A stretch of DNA of 24,153 bases. Origin: SXOA01 sp051004015 (GTDB taxonomy: Bacteria; Planctomycetota; Planctomycetia; Pirellulales; Pirellulaceae). Location: contig JBPCKT010000003.1 of NCBI GenBank assembly GCA_051004015.1, positions 1 to 24,153 on the forward strand, in the 5' to 3' direction. Of this stretch, positions 1-7,953 are shown one piece after another. Each line of letters begins with the position of its first letter. Within the stretch, counting starts at the first letter, position 1. The position numbers and the translations under genes are program-made. The notes under the pieces were generated by a model. That model worked only from the letters and a program-made list of their open reading frames with translations, was not told the origin of the DNA and did not search any database.

Positions 1-52
1 GCCGAGAGGGCGGTACTAAGTGGTGTTTGGTCGTTGCAAGAACAGTATTCCC

Positions 53-95
53 CTCACTCCGTGAGCGGACATGCCTGCACACGGAGTGTGCAGGC
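53..95. repeat. Two adjacent perfect hairpins downstream of the dehydrogenase gene
   Basis: Positions 73-95 form a perfect 10-bp stem (GCCTGCACAC / GTGTGCAGGC) with a 3-nt loop. It starts two bases beyond the stop codon (98-100) of the minus-strand gene. A second small hairpin, CTCAC-TCC-GTGAG, lies at 53-65. Both share a GGAGT/ACTCC-type centre, as if they were variants of one unit. Neither is followed by a T-run on the minus strand, so a classical intrinsic terminator is not supported. A dispersed palindromic repeat, perhaps also attenuating transcription, is my inference. Confidence 0.6.
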
Positions 96-97
96 TA

Positions 98-3000
98 CTA
101 AGGCAATGGCTGCGTGCTCCGCAGATACGCGAACAAATCCCGGATCTGCTGGTCGTTCAGCGCTTTCAGTTGTCCTTCGGGCATGATGGAAATCTTGACG
201 GCTTTCATGTCTTCGATGTCGTCCCGCTGCAGCGAGATGCTCTGGCCGTCCGCGCCTTTGAGGACGACGACTTGCGGATCCTGGTCGGCGATGAAGCCGT
301 TCAGGGTCCGGCCGTCGGCGGTGCGGACGAGGTAGTTCTCAAAGCCTTCGCGAATTTCGGCACTGGGGCTGACGACGTTCAGCAGCATTCCCCGCAGGTC
401 GTCCCGCTTATAGGTCGTCAGGTTCGGGCCGATGTTGCCGCCGTCATCGAAGAGCTTGTGGCACTTGCCGCAACTTTCCAGGAAGAGCTTTTTTCCCTGG
501 TAAGGATTGCCGGAAGCGGTGCTCATAACCGAAGTCAGTTTTTCAAGCTGTTGGCGGATCACTTCCGGCGAAGCGCCGCTGGCGGTTTCGCCAAAGTGCT
601 TTTTGCAAAGCTGTGTGATTTGCGGCGTTCCGTGGAGCAGCAACTTCTGCACGGTCGAATCGGAGATCGTCTGCTTGTCGATTTTGCCAGTGTCGATCGC
701 GCTCACCAGCAACAGCGACCAGGCGGCCCGGCTGGAGAGGAGGGTCTGGGCGACTTCGCGGACCTGGTCGGGCAAGTCCTTGTAGAGCGCGACGACATCG
801 GCTCCGATGGACTCGTCCTTATAGGAATGCAGCGAGGCCAGAGCCGCGGAGCGGAGGGCATCGTTGCGGGATTCCTTGGCGAGCTTGAGCAGCACGGGGA
901 CCGAGGTCGGCTGCTGGATGGTACCGAAGATTTGGATGAACTGCTGCCGCTTGGTGACGTCGGCTTTTTCATCGGCGATGAATTTGAGGGCATCGGCAAC
1001 GGCGGTCGCGTCCTCCTGACGGAGCTTGAGCGTGGGAGAAGTTGCTCCCGCCTTAGTCATCGCGGTGACGAGCTCGGCCGGCAGATTGGCGAGGGAGCGC
1101 CCTTCATAGGCCGATTCCAAACCGGCCATCAGTTTGGCGGCATGTTCCTTCGTGGGAGCCAGCTCCAGCAGCTTGGCGCAGGCCAGCAGGTCTTTGCGCT
1201 GTCCCGTCGCGCCGTACCGCCGCATCAGGCGCTCGGAAAGATGCTGCGCCACCAGCGGCTGGTCCCAGAAGGCCTTGTCGGCGAAGAGAGCCAGCACCGC
1301 ATCGCGGTCCTTGTCCGCCTTGGCCTCGATGGCCCACCAGAGGAGCAGCGGGATATGAATATCGCCGACATCTTCGCTGCGACCCGCGAGATTCTTCACG
1401 ATGGCGAGCGATTGCGATGCCGGCAATCGCCGGGCGGAGCAGGCGAGTTGACTGCGGACCTCGACGTCCGTTTCTCGATAAGCCAGGTCCGCCAGCTTCT
1501 TGGCGATTTCAGGCGAGACTTCGCCATCGTCGCAGGCGAGGCGGACTGTCCAGAGTCGGACGTAGGGGTCGGCATGGTCCAGCATCTTGACAACAAAATC
1601 GTCCCTTAGCCCGCCGCTCAAATTATTGACAGCCCAGAGTGTTTCGATCGCAAACTGGTCCTTAAAGGTTCCGCTGTTGAGAATTGTCACTAGCGCGGCG
1701 CCCAACTCCCGATCGCTTGACCGTCGCAGCAGTTCCTCTTGCGCTGCTTGCCGAAACCACTTATTGGGCTGATTGAGTCGCGTGAATAGGTTTTCCTCAT
1801 TCACCTTCCCCAAATCAAACTTCCCCGCCGGCTTCTGCCCCTTCCCCGCAATCCGATAAATCCGTCCCGACTTCGTATCAATCCGCCCCTGGTAATGGCT
1901 GGCGTGGTCGATCCGCTGCTCGTACATGTCGGCGACGTAGATCGCTCCGTCCGGGCCGGCCTGGATATCGACCGGTCGGAACCAGAGGTCTTTGGATTCG
2001 AGGGCGTAGCCGATGTCCTTGGTTTTGAACGAGGAGCGGTCGGGCAGAAAATCGCTCATGACGACGTGGCTGAGGAGCGGGACGACGCCGAAGAGCTTGC
2101 CGTTGTATTTTTCGGGGAGCGAGCCGCCGTCGTCGTAGATGACGAAGCAGTGGGTGAACCGCTGCACGTTGTGGTGCCCCATCGCCTCGAAGTAGCCGAA
2201 CGTGTAGGGGTTGGAGAGGGACCCGTGCTTGCCGAACCCCTTTTGATAGTAGCCCCCCTGCACGTAATGAAAGCCGCGGGTGTTGCCGCCGTTGTGGCCG
2301 GAGTAGATGCGGCCTTTGGAGTCGATTTCCACGCCGAAGGTGTTGCCGCCCCCTTCGGCGAAAATCTCATATTTCTTCTGCTCGGGGTGATACCGCCAGA
2401 TGAGCTGACCGAGGGAGTGGACCGGCACCTTGTCGATGCCGGGCCGCTTGATGTCGCCGGTGACGGTGCTCCCCTGCGAGGCATACAGCCAGCCGTCCGG
2501 CCCCCAGCGGAGATTGCTGGCGATGCTGTGCGAATCTTCGATGCCAAACCCCTCCAGGTGGACCACCGGGTCGCCGCTGGGGACATCTTCGCCGTCTTTG
2601 ACGGGATAGAAGAGGAGGTACGGCGGGTTGAGGACCCACACGCCGCCTTTGCCGAAGGCGAAGGAGGTGGCGAGGCTCAGGCCGTCGAGAAATGTCTTAT
2701 GCTTATCGAACTTGCCGTCCCCGTCGGTGTCTTCGTGAATCGTGATTTTGTCCATGCCGCGAAAATGGTTCGGCGGGGGCGGCGGGACCTTGTCGTACAC
2801 CGTCCGCAGGAACTTATCGCGGCTGACCATCGTCAGGCCGGCCGGGTTGGGATACTGCAAATATTGCATCACCCACATCCGGCCGCGGGTGTCCCATTTG
2901 ATCGACAGCGGCTGGCCGATTTCGGGCTCGGAGAGGACGATGGTCGCGACGAGGTCGTCGGGGGTTGTGCATTTGGCTAAGGAAGCCGCGGGAGAGAGCG

Positions 3001-3598
3001 GCCCTTCGTCGTTCTGGAGCTTCTTAAGAGATTGCTCGACTTCGGCCCGGCTTTCGAGTTTGGCAAACGCGGGAAGGGCAATGGCAGGTTGGGAATCGGG
3101 CTTGGCCCAGGCGAGATTGTCCCCGGCCGTCATTTCCCATTGTCCCACCATGCGAATCGCCTGATCACCGCCAAACAGGACCGGCGCGGCGACGTTGAAC
3201 CCGGTGCGGGACTGGTTGATGCAGACTCGGATGGCAATCAGATTCTCTTCGCCGAACTTCACGAGTTTCGGGTCGATTCTGAGCTGCTTCGTCTCCCCCA
3301 GTCCGCTACGGTACTTCGGCGGCAGATCCCCGAACGAGCCGACTTTCTCGCCACCGACATAGAATTCGCGGGCATCATCCACCGCCTCCACTACCAAGAG
3401 CAGCTCTTTTCCTTTCCACTCCGCTGGCACCTTCACAGCGGCCCGATACCACTGCAAGACATTTTCACCATCTGGCGGGCTCCGCCAGGCATCGGGAACC
3501 GCGACCGGCTTCCAGGCAGGCAGGTCGGCGGCTCTAGTGGTAATGGGCGTGCCTAGGCCAAAAACCAGACAGATGAGGATGGCGGCAAAACGACGCAT
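98..3598 (-). CDS. PVC-type membrane-bound dehydrogenase / HEAT / c-type cytochrome fusion protein
   Basis: About 1166 residues, exported. The chosen start (ATG at 3598-3596) gives MRRFAAILICLVFGLG...TRAA, a clear signal peptide; the frame stays open upstream to 3757 but that part is not signal-like. Order of parts: a beta-sandwich, glycoside-hydrolase-2-like carbohydrate-binding region (about residues 30-165); a beta-propeller 'membrane-bound dehydrogenase' region of the TIGR02604 kind (about 210-600, with IKWDTRGRMWV, EDTDGDGKFDK and DIQAGPDGAIYVADM); alpha-helical HEAT-like repeats (about 620-1000); and a C-terminal haem-binding domain with CGKCH at about 1043-1047 and a later SIMPEG methionine as likely sixth ligand. 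Proteins of this architecture are abundant in Planctomycetota and are thought to oxidise sugars or alcohols in the periplasm; the substrate is unknown. There is no obvious Shine-Dalgarno and the gene appears monocistronic. Confidence 0.9.
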   Translation of the reverse strand: MRRFAAILICLVFGLGTPITTRAADLPAWKPVAVPDAWRSPPDGENVLQWYRAAVKVPAEWKGKELLLVVEAVDDAREFYVGGEKVGSFGDLPPKYRSGLGETKQLRIDPKLVKFGEENLIAIRVCINQSRTGFNVAAPVLFGGDQAIRMVGQWEMTAGDNLAWAKPDSQPAIALPAFAKLESRAEVEQSLKKLQNDEGPLSPAASLAKCTTPDDLVATIVLSEPEIGQPLSIKWDTRGRMWVMQYLQYPNPAGLTMVSRDKFLRTVYDKVPPPPPNHFRGMDKITIHEDTDGDGKFDKHKTFLDGLSLATSFAFGKGGVWVLNPPYLLFYPVKDGEDVPSGDPVVHLEGFGIEDSHSIASNLRWGPDGWLYASQGSTVTGDIKRPGIDKVPVHSLGQLIWRYHPEQKKYEIFAEGGGNTFGVEIDSKGRIYSGHNGGNTRGFHYVQGGYYQKGFGKHGSLSNPYTFGYFEAMGHHNVQRFTHCFVIYDDGGSLPEKYNGKLFGVVPLLSHVVMSDFLPDRSSFKTKDIGYALESKDLWFRPVDIQAGPDGAIYVADMYEQRIDHASHYQGRIDTKSGRIYRIAGKGQKPAGKFDLGKVNEENLFTRLNQPNKWFRQAAQEELLRRSSDRELGAALVTILNSGTFKDQFAIETLWAVNNLSGGLRDDFVVKMLDHADPYVRLWTVRLACDDGEVSPEIAKKLADLAYRETDVEVRSQLACSARRLPASQSLAIVKNLAGRSEDVGDIHIPLLLWWAIEAKADKDRDAVLALFADKAFWDQPLVAQHLSERLMRRYGATGQRKDLLACAKLLELAPTKEHAAKLMAGLESAYEGRSLANLPAELVTAMTKAGATSPTLKLRQEDATAVADALKFIADEKADVTKRQQFIQIFGTIQQPTSVPVLLKLAKESRNDALRSAALASLHSYKDESIGADVVALYKDLPDQVREVAQTLLSSRAAWSLLLVSAIDTGKIDKQTISDSTVQKLLLHGTPQITQLCKKHFGETASGASPEVIRQQLEKLTSVMSTASGNPYQGKKLFLESCGKCHKLFDDGGNIGPNLTTYKRDDLRGMLLNVVSPSAEIREGFENYLVRTADGRTLNGFIADQDPQVVVLKGADGQSISLQRDDIEDMKAVKISIMPEGQLKALNDQQIRDLFAYLRSTQPLP

Positions 3599-3776
3599 AA
3601 AAATCTCGGAAGAGGCGGGAAGTAGACAGGTCGGACTTGTGATAGGGCACGCCCCATCATAGCGGCCGGAGCGGCATTTTTCGATCACGGGAAGAACTCC
3701 GGGCAACGCGTACCGGGCGAATCGGCAGTCCCCTCGGAAGTGGCAAGGTATATTCATAGTCTTGATGTTATGTTGA

Positions 3777-3947
3777 TTTGTTACTTACGACGAGTGGCTG
3801 CCGCGGCAAGTCGTGACGCAGTACAATCTGCGGCGGCCGATCGAACTCTTCTTCAAGGAGCTGAAGAGCACCTTGGGGTTGGATCCCTACCGCTTCCGGG
3901 ATTTCGTGACGGTGGAGCGGTGGGTGGCGGTCTGCCTGCCGACCTTC
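3777..3947 (+). pseudogene. C-terminal remnant of an IS4-type DDE transposase
   Basis: The frame after the stop at 3774-3776 reads TYDEWLPRQVVTQYNLRRP and continues IELFFKELKSTLGLDPYRFRDF. The spacing Y-x2-R-x3-E-x6-K (YNLRRPIELFFKELK) is the IS4-family signature around the catalytic glutamate. Similarity ends near CLPTF at about 3947; after that no frame looks like transposase. Only about 57 residues remain, without the two upstream aspartates, so the fragment cannot be active. Terminal inverted repeats were not found. The stretch 3948-4081 between this scar and the BBP7 stop holds nothing I recognise. Confidence 0.75.
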
Positions 3948-4081
3948 GAATCTAGCGCAACTTCAAAAAGCGCCAGCGAAGGAAGGCTCGGAATTTCCAA
4001 GAAACTGGTGCTGCCGGATTTCCCCAAGTTCTGGGAGATTCGTCCCAGGGAGACGCCACAGAGCTTCGTCTCAACACCGCC

Positions 4082-5173
4082 CTACCAGCGGGCTTCCACG
4101 CCAACGAGGGCTCCGTGGAAGAACACGTCGCCGTGTACGTCGGCGTCTGTGTCGGTGAAAAAGTTGGACGTCGGCACCTGTTCGCTGGCCAGGGCCACGC
4201 CGTCCAGCCACAGAAGCTGGTAACCACCGCGGATCGAGATGGTGTCCGTGAGCTGATAGACGCCGACCGCGCCGATTTCACCCAGGAATGCCGTGTTGTT
4301 ATCCCGCTGGTTGACCGGCGGGAGGAGTGGGTTTCCGGCGGGGAATTCGAACGCGCTATGGTGGCGAATCAAGTCGTAATAAATGCCGGCTTTGACCCAG
4401 CTATCCAGGCGGAAGCTTCCGCCGTTATTCCAGACGTTGGCTTCGGCTCCGAACTGGAAGCCGTGCATGCGGTTGTCCGCCGCCTCGTTGTAGAGAAGCG
4501 GCGCCGGGTTGATTAGGAAGTTCAGGTCTTCGTTCAGCTCCACATAGCGGTAGCCCACAAACGGCTGCAACCATCCTAGTTTGCGGCGGAGGTTGATTTC
4601 CGTGCTGTACAGGTTGGAGCCGTAGGTCGAGTCCGTCGTGGGGAACCCAAAGAATACCACAGGAGAGGCGATGTTCAGGATCGACCCGCCCGCGGACAAC
4701 GTACTGGACTGCGAGGCTGTCCAGGAATCGATGGCGAAGTAGCGGAAGTCGACTGCCCAGTCGTCATTCAGGTCGCGAATCGCGCCGAAATCGATGCCGC
4801 CGCGATACTCGAAGCGATAATCGGCCGCATCGACGAGCGTCGCGCCGCCGCCGAAGTCGCTGAAAATCGGGAGGGTGTTGGGATCGCTCCGCTTCATGAT
4901 CACCGCGCCGATGCGGAACGTCCACTCCGGATCGCAGCCGTCGTCGCAATCGCAAACGGCCTGGTCGCAGCCGCAGGCAAAGTTGTTAGTCACGATAGGG
5001 GCTGGAGCGACAGGCAGGTCGCTGGGGCTGGCGGGCTCAACCTGGGCTTCATAGTCATAGGCGGCAAGAGCGCGCTCGAGGGTCCGCGGGACTTCCGCGA
5101 AGGCGGAGCCTGGCAGCATCAGGCCGCAGGAACAGGCAATGGCGCAGGCGAGCGCATAGGGAGAGAGCTTCAT
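4082..5173 (-). CDS. BBP7-family outer-membrane beta-barrel protein
   Basis: About 363 residues. The start at 5173 gives MKLSPYALACAIACSCGLML and a signal peptide ending near AFAE; GGAAG lies 6 nt upstream. After a linker comes a cysteine cluster (CGCDQAVCDCDDGC, about residues 67-80), then WTFRIGAVIMKRS and a series of alternating aromatic/hydrophobic strands (FRYFAIDSW, WLQPFVGYRYVELNE, FQFGAEANVWNNG, ISIRGGYQLLWLDGVAL). The protein ends in ...VGVEARW, with a terminal aromatic residue as expected for BAM-assembled barrels. This layout matches BBP7 (beta-barrel porin 7), a family greatly expanded in planctomycetes. A pore or surface role is likely, with no known substrate. It stands alone, with the transposase scar downstream. 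Confidence 0.85.
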   Translation of the reverse strand: MKLSPYALACAIACSCGLMLPGSAFAEVPRTLERALAAYDYEAQVEPASPSDLPVAPAPIVTNNFACGCDQAVCDCDDGCDPEWTFRIGAVIMKRSDPNTLPIFSDFGGGATLVDAADYRFEYRGGIDFGAIRDLNDDWAVDFRYFAIDSWTASQSSTLSAGGSILNIASPVVFFGFPTTDSTYGSNLYSTEINLRRKLGWLQPFVGYRYVELNEDLNFLINPAPLLYNEAADNRMHGFQFGAEANVWNNGGSFRLDSWVKAGIYYDLIRHHSAFEFPAGNPLLPPVNQRDNNTAFLGEIGAVGVYQLTDTISIRGGYQLLWLDGVALASEQVPTSNFFTDTDADVHGDVFFHGALVGVEARW

Positions 5174-5393
5174 ATCCGTCTTCCATCCATGGATTGCGGG
5201 GGAGGGCAAGCAGCAAATGGCGGGAGCGGCAGACCCATCCTTGGGTGCGCCCCGCTGGGCAGGAGACTTCAGTTGCCGGAACCTTAGACAGGGCGGCGGG
5301 AGAAGTCCTGTGGGAGGTATCGGCGGCCGGTCAATCCGCCGTCTCCGATAAATCGCGTCCTGCCGGGATTACGAGCCAAAGCCGGTGCAGTGG

Positions 5394-6329
5394 TTACGGC
5401 GCGGCAAAGTTTGCAGGCGGCGGGGCGGATTGGGCGTGTGCCTGGGGAGATTTTGCCGCCGCCCGCAGGCCGATTTTGCGGAGCGCCAGCACATTGCTCA
5501 CCCACACCACTACCAGCGGCAAGTAGAACGCCGACCAGATGGCGAGCTGCATGAGACTCCCCCGCCATGATGGCAAGCCAGTATTGCCGAAAAACAGATA
5601 CCCGCCGTTGATCGCCAGTATCCCACAGGCGGGCCAGAGCGGTCCCCAGAGGAGTAACGCTATTAGCCAGCGGCTCTTCCTCGCCGGGTGAATCGCCCAG
5701 CGGAAAGCCGGAATGGTGATGGGCAAGTAAACAACGAAAGTCACGACGGTGAGAAGTGCCAACTGAGGAGCTTGCCCGCCATAAAGCGTTTGCAGCAAGC
5801 CCAGCGGAACTGCCACCGCGGTCGTCCAGGCCAGCAGGTCGATGATCCGAAACTGGCGGCTCCGCGGCAGGGGCGGCGTTCCCTTCCAGGCAAGCCGCCA
5901 GCCGAACCAAGGGCGCAAGGCACGCAGCACGAGAAAAGTAATCAAGGCCAGGCCGCAGTATTTCCCGGACTGGTCGGCCGCAAAATCGAAGGCATACGTG
6001 GGGTTCACCATCCCGACGAATGGGAAATTGATTCCAAGCAGCAGCCCAGCCAGCACGATTCCGGTCAGCAGCCGCCACACCAATCGTTCGGGAGCGAGAG
6101 CACACCAGAACCCGATGAGCAAGAACTGCGCGGTGAGAACTCCCTCGCACACGTTGCTGAGTGAGTTTATCCAAGGACTCCCCTTGAGCGACATCCAGAG
6201 GAAGCCCAACGACGACGCCAGTCCCAGCAGCAGGCAGTTTGCGGCGATGAGCAGTGTCAGCCGCAGGAGTTGGTGTCGATTCATGTTGGTGATGTCCGGT
6301 TGCATCTCGATTTGTTCGTGTTCCAGCAT
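5394..6329 (-). CDS. Polytopic membrane protein of unknown function
   Basis: About 311 residues from the start at 6329. Other in-frame ATGs are at 6374, 6305 and 6284; I prefer 6329 because GGGA lies about 9 nt upstream, but MNRHQLLRLTLL (6284) is also plausible. The sequence contains roughly seven to eight hydrophobic segments (LLRLTLLIAANCLLLGLASS, LTAQFLLIGFWCAL, LLTGIVLAGLLLGI, ALITFLVLRAL, LALLTVVTFVVYLPI, WLIALLLWGPLWPACGI, LAIWSAFYLPLVVVWVSNVLAL). A cytosolic loop carries RSRQFRIIDLLAWTTAVAV, a pattern I associate with many planctomycete membrane proteins of unknown role. The tail is Ala/Pro-rich. It is divergent from the RDD gene with a short shared upstream region. I do not recognise a specific family. 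Confidence 0.7.
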   Translation of the reverse strand: MLEHEQIEMQPDITNMNRHQLLRLTLLIAANCLLLGLASSLGFLWMSLKGSPWINSLSNVCEGVLTAQFLLIGFWCALAPERLVWRLLTGIVLAGLLLGINFPFVGMVNPTYAFDFAADQSGKYCGLALITFLVLRALRPWFGWRLAWKGTPPLPRSRQFRIIDLLAWTTAVAVPLGLLQTLYGGQAPQLALLTVVTFVVYLPITIPAFRWAIHPARKSRWLIALLLWGPLWPACGILAINGGYLFFGNTGLPSWRGSLMQLAIWSAFYLPLVVVWVSNVLALRKIGLRAAAKSPQAHAQSAPPPANFAAP

Positions 6330-6418
6330 GGCCGTTATTCCCGCGAAGCTCATGCTTGCGGCGGTCCGTCCCACAACGAATAATGGGGGGTATTCACCAA
6401 TCCGGCACGGACGGTTTC

Positions 6419-7450
6419 ATGGCCAAGCCCGACAAGCTCGACTCGATCATTCGCGTCGTCACGCCGGAGAACATCGGGTTCGAGTACCGCCTGGCGGGGC
6501 CGTTCCGCCGTCTGCCGGCGTTTCTCATCGACTTCACGATTATCCTGGCGATCAACTTCGCCATTTTCGTCATCTTCAACCTGACGGTGATTTGGGTCAG
6601 CTTCGGCCTGGCGTATTTCACCATCTTCGTCACGTGGTTCGCCGTCTTCTGGTTTTTCGGCGGCATCTGTGAGACCTTTCTCAACGGGCAGACTCCCGGC
6701 AAGTGGTTGCTGGGGCTGCGGACGCTGACCTATGACGGCCAGCCGATTTCGGCGCTCCAAGCCATCATGCGGAACCTCCTGCGGGCCGCGGATCTCTTGA
6801 TGCCCCTCTTGGGGCTGGTGGTGATGATGTTCAACCGCCGCTTTCAGAGGCTGGGGGATCTGGTGGCGGGGACCATCGTGGTGGTGGAGGAGCGGCACTG
6901 GCTGACGGGCGTGGCGAAGCTTGACGACCCGCGGGCGATTCAACTGGCCGCGTATCTGCCCCCCAACTATGTCGTCTCGCGGTCGCTGGCCCGGGCGCTG
7001 GCGACCTACGTGGAGCGGCGGAAATTCTTTTCCCCTCCGCGCCGGCGGGAAGTTGCCAAGCACCTGGCGGAGCCTCTGCTGGCAAAGTTCGGCTTGCCGC
7101 CGGACACCAGTTACGACCTGCTGTTGTGCTCGCTCTTCTACCGCACGTTCATCGCCGACCGCGGGGACGACGAGAAGCAGCTCGAAGCGGCGCGGAAGCA
7201 GAATCCCTTTTCCGGCGTGCAAGTGCCGGGAGCTTATGGGCAACCCTATCCTTATCCGCAGCCGTATGGAGCACCGCAAGGTTATCCCTACGGCTACGGT
7301 CAGCCCGTCTACATGCAGCCGGGTTATGGTCAGCCGTATCAACCGGGTTTTGGACAATACCCGCCGTCCCCTCATCCCGCGCCGCTGCCGCTGCCGTTGC
7401 CGCAGGAGACGATGGCGGGAATAACCTTCGACCCGCCAGCAGCCAAATAA
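6419..7450 (+). CDS. RDD family membrane protein with Tyr/Pro/Gln-rich C-terminal tail
   Basis: About 343 residues; the start MAKPDKLDSI at 6419 is preferred over an upstream frame-open ATG at 6356. The RDD domain is visible: RRLPAFLIDF with the conserved Arg31 and Asp38, two hydrophobic segments up to about residue 80, the GQTPGKWLLGLRTL motif (about 90-103), a third membrane segment (about 125-137), and FQRLGDLVAGTIVV. A soluble region follows, and then a low-complexity tail (about residues 268-320) made of PYPQPYG, PQGYPYGYG and PGYGQPYQPGFG-like words. RDD proteins are small membrane proteins often linked to transport or envelope functions. Here it is the first gene of the SpoIIM/DUF4129/DUF4350/MoxR/DUF58 operon. 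The tail resembles the MoxR linker encoded downstream. Confidence 0.87.
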   Translation: MAKPDKLDSIIRVVTPENIGFEYRLAGPFRRLPAFLIDFTIILAINFAIFVIFNLTVIWVSFGLAYFTIFVTWFAVFWFFGGICETFLNGQTPGKWLLGLRTLTYDGQPISALQAIMRNLLRAADLLMPLLGLVVMMFNRRFQRLGDLVAGTIVVVEERHWLTGVAKLDDPRAIQLAAYLPPNYVVSRSLARALATYVERRKFFSPPRRREVAKHLAEPLLAKFGLPPDTSYDLLLCSLFYRTFIADRGDDEKQLEAARKQNPFSGVQVPGAYGQPYPYPQPYGAPQGYPYGYGQPVYMQPGYGQPYQPGFGQYPPSPHPAPLPLPLPQETMAGITFDPPAAK

Positions 7451-7492
7451 TCTTACTCTTACTCTTACTCTTACTCTCAATCTTACTCCTAT
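7451..7492 (+). repeat. Left TCTTAC hexamer array and inverted repeat of the four-helix-bundle cassette
   Basis: Directly after the RDD stop (7448-7450) come TCTTAC x4 (7451-7474), TCTCAA, TCTTAC and TCCTAT. The 19-mer CTTACTCTCAATCTTACTC at 7470-7488 pairs with 7933-7951 in inverted orientation with one mismatch. The array begins at the first base after the stop codon. Confidence 0.85.
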
Positions 7493-7536
7493 CTCCTTCC
7501 CTCGGAATCCGTCCCGCTCCCTATCGCGAGACTCCT

Positions 7537-7902
7537 ATGCGCCAATTCGACCACGAGAAACTGTCCGTCTACCAAGCCGCTATCAAGTTCGTCGCATGGT
7601 CCTCCGAGCTTCTCAACGACGTGCCGAGAGGGTTGGCCGTCCATAACCAAATTGACCGAGCCACCACCTCCATTCCGCTCAACATCGCCGAAGGAAATGG
7701 CAAGTACACACCAGCTGACCGCTGCCGGTATCTCGACAATGCGCGAGGCTCGGCACTAGAGTGCGCGGCGTGCTTGGATGTGCTGGTGGCACGCGGGCGC
7801 ATCGCCCGCTCCGTGGCGGAGGAAGGCAAAAGCGTACTGATTGAGATTGTCTCGATGCTGGTGGGGTTGATCCGGGCAAATTCGGAGACGCGGCAGGCGT
7901 AA
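7537..7902 (+). CDS. Four-helix-bundle protein (S23 / 23S rRNA intervening-sequence protein family)
   Basis: 121 residues starting at MRQFDHEKLSVYQAA. It shows the family hallmarks: an N-terminal F-x(3)-KLSVYQ helix, NQIDRATTSIPLNIAEGNGK (NIAEG at about 49-53), then YLDNARGSALECAACLD (GSALE about 71-75) and a final amphipathic helix ending MLVGLI. Length is normal for the family. Members of this family occur inside 23S rRNA intervening sequences and as accessory proteins (Avd) of diversity-generating retroelements; most stand-alone copies have no known function. Here the gene interrupts the otherwise tight RDD-SpoIIM junction and is bracketed by inverted hexamer arrays. No reverse transcriptase or rRNA gene is in the window. 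GAG upstream is only a weak ribosome-binding site. Confidence 0.9.
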   Translation: MRQFDHEKLSVYQAAIKFVAWSSELLNDVPRGLAVHNQIDRATTSIPLNIAEGNGKYTPADRCRYLDNARGSALECAACLDVLVARGRIARSVAEEGKSVLIEIVSMLVGLIRANSETRQA

Positions 7903-7918
7903 GGTGCGGGAGCCGGGG

Positions 7919-7952
7919 GAGAGTAGGATTAAGAGTAAGATTAAGAGTAAGT
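7919..7952 (-). repeat. Right hexamer array and inverted repeat of the four-helix-bundle cassette
   Basis: On the minus strand this reads as alternating TCTTAA/TCTTAC words ending in TCCTAC. GAGTAAGATTAAGAGTAAG at 7933-7951 is the inverted partner of 7470-7488 (18 of 19 bases). It ends two bases before the SpoIIM start codon (7954) and occupies the position of that gene's ribosome-binding site. Confidence 0.85.
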
Positions 7953-7953
7953 C

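Noticed and set aside
73..95. Intrinsic terminator for the dehydrogenase gene
   Set aside because: The stem is perfect, but no T-run follows it on the minus strand.
71..2980. Long plus-strand open frames (71-1609, 1895-2980) opposite the dehydrogenase gene
   Set aside because: They are antisense to a protein with a clear signal peptide, family motifs and haem site. Their translations are Gly/Arg/Val-rich with no recognisable domain, as expected from opposite-strand frames in GC-rich DNA.
3948..4081. Continuation of the IS4 transposase or a small separate gene
   Set aside because: None of the three plus frames continues the transposase pattern after CLPTF, and no frame shows a recognisable domain.
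7537..7902. Diversity-generating retroelement accessory gene (avd)
   Set aside because: The protein belongs to the same fold family, but there is no reverse transcriptase, template repeat or variable-region gene in the window.
7451..7952. CRISPR array suspected from repeated TCTTAC-type words
   Set aside because: The units are contiguous 6-mers without spacers, in two inverted blocks around a gene, and no cas gene is nearby.
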